The notes under the pieces are model-generated. The model saw nothing but the letters and a program-made list of their open reading frames with translations. It was not told the DNA's origin and ran no database searches. From the IMG/VR virus record IMGVR_UViG_3300042868_000837, positions 1 to 34,404 of that record: a DNA stretch of 34,404 nt. One strand, given 5' to 3'. This document shows positions 32,701-34,404 of this stretch, piece after piece. The first letter of the stretch is position 1; every line of letters begins with the position of its first letter. The DNA is from a virus. The translations under genes were made by a program, and so were the position numbers.

Positions 32701-34039
32701 AACCCGCGATGAAATTAACTTCCTTATCAAGGTGGCTGAAGACGGCGAACTTGCGGCGTCCCAGTCGCAGGCCCTTATGGGTGCTACCCGTGGTCGTAAC
32801 CCGACTACTCAGAAGCTCATGGACGGCTGGATGTCGTTCTTCAACTACACTGAACAACTTACCCGCCGCACCACAGCACTTGCCACGTTCCGTCTTGAGT
32901 ACCAGAGGCAGCTTGCCCTCTATGGTGGTAGGCCAACAGCGGACCAGAAGAGCGCCGCGCTTGGTCGGGCTACTAAGTTTGCTGAGGCGGCTGTCGGCTA
33001 CACGCAGGGTCGCTATGGTCTGATGGATCGTCCTGAGCTTGGGCGCACTGGTCTGCTCCAGTACCCCTTCCAGTACAAGCAGTTCGTTATCAACACCGTC
33101 GAACTCCTTGCCAACATGGACACCCGTGGGCGCATCCAGTACCTAGCTATGATGCTGCTCCTCGCTGGCGTTTCGGGTCTGCCGTTCGCTGAAGACATCG
33201 GCGACTTGCTCGACACACTGCTGTCGTTCTTCGGTATCCCCCGTGCCAACGTGGAGAAGGAGATGCTGATGCTCTACGACAGCATTCTCCCCGGCTCGGC
33301 TGAGATTATTAACAAGGGTATCCTCGACCAACTTCTTGGCGTGTCGATTAGCTCTCGTGTCGGTATGGGTAACATCTTGCCACTTACGTCGGCTGGTGTG
33401 CCGGGTACTGACATCACACGTGAACTCATGGACTTCGCTGGCCCGGTGGTCGGTATGTTGGCTGGCACCACCTCGTTCGTGGATGGTATCCTGTCCATGC
33501 CGCTGGAAGCAGCGGGTATCAAGCCCGGTGAAACTTCTTTGCGGGATGTGTTCCGCAACTCCCCGATCACTGCACTCCGGTCGGTTGGTGACGCTTGGGC
33601 CTACCTCGACACGGGTGCCATCGTCTCCGCCGATGGTCGCATGGTTGCTGACAACGTGTCTGGGTTTACGATCTTTGCACGCTTGCTTGGGTTCTACCCG
33701 GCTGAGGCTTCCCGTCAGAACAACATGGTCCGTCTCGGCAAGCAGAGCGATGCATACCGCAACGACATTGCCGCTAAGTTCCGGCTGGATTACATCCGCG
33801 CCGGGATGTCGAACAACATGAAGGGCGACCGCGAGGCGATGGCTCGTGTCATTGACGAAGTCGAGCGGTGGAACAAAGCCGCCAAGGGTACCGGCCTTGA
33901 GATTAGCAACTTTGTTAAGAACTCTCGTAAGGCGCTCAAGGACGCACAGATGAGCACAGCGGAACGGTTCCTCAAGTCCACGGCAAAAGCCAATCGCCCC
34001 GTCATGGAGGAACTGGCTGATGCTATGGGTATCGAATAG
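26705..34039 (+). CDS. Giant polyvalent ejection protein with zincin-like motif and PLxRFG-type C-terminal region
   Basis: At 2444 residues this is the largest gene. Regions: Gly/Ala-rich hydrophobic segments at about 176-237 (IETLAATAIGAAAGASVGGP) and 292-320; helical Gln-rich part to about 570; a Pro/Ala/Lys linker at about 842-912; then a zincin-like domain with MAHETIGHFGLRSI (H1137, E1138, H1142) and EAIEEVLADNAA (about E1185-A1196) as further ligand. The spacing is HExxxH, one residue longer than classical HExxH, but I recall it from phage polyvalent proteins. At 1634-1642 YTPLDRAGE stands where PLxRFG-type proteins have PLxRFG. A hydrophobic stretch lies at about 2142-2179. By place and size it should be the T7 gp16 counterpart, entering the host at infection. 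No transglycosylase motif seen. Confidence 0.85.
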   Translation: MAQFDINFTPSFVPSGPTPDPLAVAKSRYDQMIGGLRPPQQAQPRGTQGPLYSGSKNAYFIGGREISARDEAGLLEAATTADFSVPYEAPAGDWAQVDTGQFGSMIQKIADPDLMTRMGKSFESGLASSGELLGATARFAGLEEPGKALMDASQRRQQELSPYSVGFTDIGKDPTVDVVDWIASTIGQLGPSIIETLAATAIGAAAGASVGGPAAPASATAGAIAGFFGKDAIKDALKAAVVTYEKQALKTAGKEAAEGVARQAAIKAAPKAEVVAALRATPEGVAALKTLRYAGAFTGGLIANVGSSYLTGIGDVTAEQLSSGLSPDQLNRMGIAAAAVPYAALESLPEATLFGRIASEAFGKTKNLAKTKTWVDRARSIIAKGGQQAALEGATEVGQEGFVLAANPLTNWNDPEIANRIINSFAAGALMGGALGGVSAFAPTDLLNPSRDINKDTEQGQQTQKGEEQPTQGELFPGAPIQQAPMGMQGPGFAEPVAAPASQRPVLERQLEQVRRAIRDGLAVTKRLPDGTEVKTSGATEPQLNAMRQAQTELEMQLQRMGIAGDRTQAAQPNDLMLNASLFPEVPDFAQGPTSPFPNPQGRLKIGPPANFTVSPEGGVEISGRDRSDFIVSPKGEAQLFGFNPAAPTAPTVPDAEFSAPPSRLALPAPRRDAAPPNRPDEEFGPSNPAPADPRFNDPNISRGVMALRARMQAADQGALAEQAQLNRQAQLKRGVSQPDLSGIPSLGPLNDGLPPPSPAVKLDITAADGKNEIANNGKRKVLSWFNGLSKTQQDKVLGDERYDNTIDEFIKDVRKAKSYTNLVKYLQSLVPGAPTIASVKVSKTAAPAPAASTTPKPSEKKTGGAPKNAETFPDQKQSDKSGTTVKSEPKPAAEPAAAKPAAAEPAAGGSEFVLTTFLDDLNALIDAKDPISDNTERTETRKSLSERATDLMRYDPNLLTRELTSDSEKNKRYVGSFYKRTLTGLVVQIDKDGYFTPDTAFAADVAALTEEQRDIAETMPETLRKAVAAFDGKAPRGGSHFRVDGTPIANPMEVGRVKLLLNTIKSKLRIAPKTHVFRNLKELKSSNPTLYKAAKAARTEGDFDTVNAAGYSFGDTVILFSDNIQTEQQLRFVMAHETIGHFGLRSITDGASVNKLLNSLYDNDFRVRTATDAYMTRMGIPKLEAIEEVLADNAAYLDTSLLARITTFIKNALNKVGVTFGDEFAREIVSQLRKYVRYGELNGTPASATQLAENMIRLEEQARVGRYSATNTFANVAQGFNWLASLSNGVFTGRQDLLAETRRFLSDNKTNTKSLFKDVLDAFSTPQGLGVQNYGTREINSIFTDMSHLRSMVISRLAEVAPDLHKTGKDDPELLQAEEMFIHRMLELYMNFKPGPEQKDPDLVYTDRFDPDGTPVRNVEAIAAYKKRILATPEMFKNGVNFRDKTPPFKATVAADSPAYKFYSQMVDTLVEQQILRLQSVIQGGKVNENLAFSYLRNAEANDAQIAIIEEARRIYTSLAVKNAKVDKDSGQIKLDDEASAKANVFANQVARVMSKEFGDQKLKDWLEGNPKEGSEQFRTAEFDDFIKKLPTLNKLKLGSLTEVNSLIVNSVFNATTARDAQLYAKQSILRHYTPLDRAGEFAVKVAVVDGEGNTISLGRESMAHLPYYEFDTKAEADRVMEELNRAFATQFTETGLKDIDGKPVKSDAKLVAFSGAVSKTAEMRITVNPNTLLKAIENLGIRLPAEAVEKLVTRTTNQNAAARRNLERNVNPGFRRDIRSVQAEFSEFIASIVANNINRPKVDDLFRPHNQWMWTGSRDRLDRLKARIEAAPTADERRDREREYAEYATQFRYSTNTSTAEGLSSVEINGTKYKLMGRGNKYREMAIRMVDTLNRSGGELVEVSEAIFGKGFGAQLRTFSVLAQLGGSFASGLLNVIGLSTNTWSYLAYTNKQNGFGGGYGSAASALAINKALADTSFRKLNDIKYLKELEPGKHNLTRDEINFLIKVAEDGELAASQSQALMGATRGRNPTTQKLMDGWMSFFNYTEQLTRRTTALATFRLEYQRQLALYGGRPTADQKSAALGRATKFAEAAVGYTQGRYGLMDRPELGRTGLLQYPFQYKQFVINTVELLANMDTRGRIQYLAMMLLLAGVSGLPFAEDIGDLLDTLLSFFGIPRANVEKEMLMLYDSILPGSAEIINKGILDQLLGVSISSRVGMGNILPLTSAGVPGTDITRELMDFAGPVVGMLAGTTSFVDGILSMPLEAAGIKPGETSLRDVFRNSPITALRSVGDAWAYLDTGAIVSADGRMVADNVSGFTIFARLLGFYPAEASRQNNMVRLGKQSDAYRNDIAAKFRLDYIRAGMSNNMKGDREAMARVIDEVERWNKAAKGTGLEISNFVKNSRKALKDAQMSTAERFLKSTAKANRPVMEELADAMGIE

Positions 34040-34404
34040 TTAAGGGCTTACAAGCAGGGGGCTACTGGCGTTCTCCAGTAGCTCCGACAACTGCGGGTGC
34101 TTCAGATCGAACAGGGTAATGTAGGTCTGAGGTGCGCGTACGCCTGTGTCTTTACCCAGCGAACCACGGTTAGACTTGGGTGTGATGTCCACACCGTACT
34201 GCATCATCTCGGCCATATAGCTGTTGTAGTCTACGCCACGTGATGCCAGCCAGTGCTTGAAGTACGTCCGGTCGATCATCATGGTGCCATCGGAGAACGG
34301 TGAGTTGCTGTCCTTCCGCATGATGTCGAAGCGTACACGGATTTCCCCGCCGATAGGCTGACGGGTGTTGTCCACCACAGGGCTGAACTTGTCGGTGTGG
34401 AAAA
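34040..34404 (-). CDS. 3' end of a minus-strand gene, possibly a replication (primase/helicase-type) protein
   Basis: The frame is open from the window edge (34404) to the TAA at 34042-34040, giving 120 codons of a longer gene; no proven start is inside (a GTG at 34378 is internal). The segment GTMMIDRTYFKHWLASRGVD, then YMAEMMQYGVDITPKSNRGS and LGKDTGVRAPQTYI, resembles C-terminal regions of phage primase/VirE-like proteins, in which a short helical domain ends in an L-G-K-[DG]-T segment. That link is a memory-based guess. It is convergent with the giant ejection gene, whose TAG ends at 34039, next to this TAA. This suggests the replication genes are on the opposite strand. Confidence 0.6.
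   Translation of the reverse strand, partial: FHTDKFSPVVDNTRQPIGGEIRVRFDIMRKDSNSPFSDGTMMIDRTYFKHWLASRGVDYNSYMAEMMQYGVDITPKSNRGSLGKDTGVRAPQTYITLFDLKHPQLSELLENASSPLLVSP
34058..34085. other. Stem-loop at the convergent gene junction
   Basis: GCTACTGG (34061-34068) pairs with CCAGTAGC (34075-34082) around a 6-base loop; it can extend to 34058-34085 with one G-U pair. It lies 19 bases after the giant gene's stop and within the last codons of the minus-strand gene. No T-run follows on either strand. It may be a bidirectional transcription barrier or incidental. Confidence 0.6.

Overview
The window is the virion-structure and lysis half of a tailed dsDNA phage genome, most likely a short-tailed podophage infecting a Gram-negative bacterium. 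Both terminase subunits, portal, scaffold, coat, two adaptor-type proteins, a tail-nozzle-like protein and a T7-style ejection-protein block are present. I see no tape-measure, tail-tube or sheath gene. I found no tRNA, integrase, CRISPR or rRNA. The host genus cannot be read from the sequence. The fairly GC-rich coding sequence and the protein types resemble environmental podophages of proteobacteria, but that is an inference.

Layout, almost entirely on the + strand. 1-326 is non-coding: a pair of 31-bp direct repeats followed by a strong intrinsic terminator. 327-2978 is the packaging block: small terminase, two small unknown genes, a possible 25-residue membrane peptide, and large terminase, closed by a terminator at 3071-3101. 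3160-8442 is the head block: a 50-residue basic peptide, portal, a small conserved protein, scaffold, major capsid protein, a decoration-like protein bracketed by two GC-rich stem-loops, and another small protein. 8443-9992 holds small conserved phage proteins of unknown function. It is interrupted by an HNH homing-type endonuclease gene and includes a domain split over two overlapping genes. 9993-11284 encodes two head-tail adaptor-like proteins.

11293-14486 carries fibre and appendage genes, two of which are built of tandem repeats (15-16 units of 18 residues; 3 units of 46 residues). 14508-17933 is a lysis-type cassette: a zinc amidase with a peptidoglycan-binding domain and a long Pro/Ala-rich tail, a GH108-type muramidase, and three small membrane proteins that are holin candidates. 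17945-19640 returns to tail/fibre proteins, including a glycine-rich adhesin-like protein. 19650-22061 is the nozzle-like protein. 22061-34039 is the ejection module: two small or medium virion proteins, a GNAT-like protein (compare T7 gp13), an Ala/Gly-rich hydrophobic protein (compare gp14), a helical protein (compare gp15), and a 2444-residue giant protein with a zincin-like motif and a PLxRFG-type C-terminal region (compare the role of gp16).

The last 365 bases carry the 3' part of a minus-strand gene that converges on the giant gene with no spacer. It may be the end of a replication gene.

Most genes are tightly packed with stop/start overlaps (TAATG, TGATG, ATGA and repeatedly TTGA with a TTG start). 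This implies translationally coupled late operons. The most notable items are the giant polyvalent ejection protein, the HNH insertion that has extended the upstream gene, the split DUF5872-like domain, the three-unit propeller-like repeat protein, the hierarchical 18-residue repeat protein, and the leader region with duplicated dyads and an orphan terminator.
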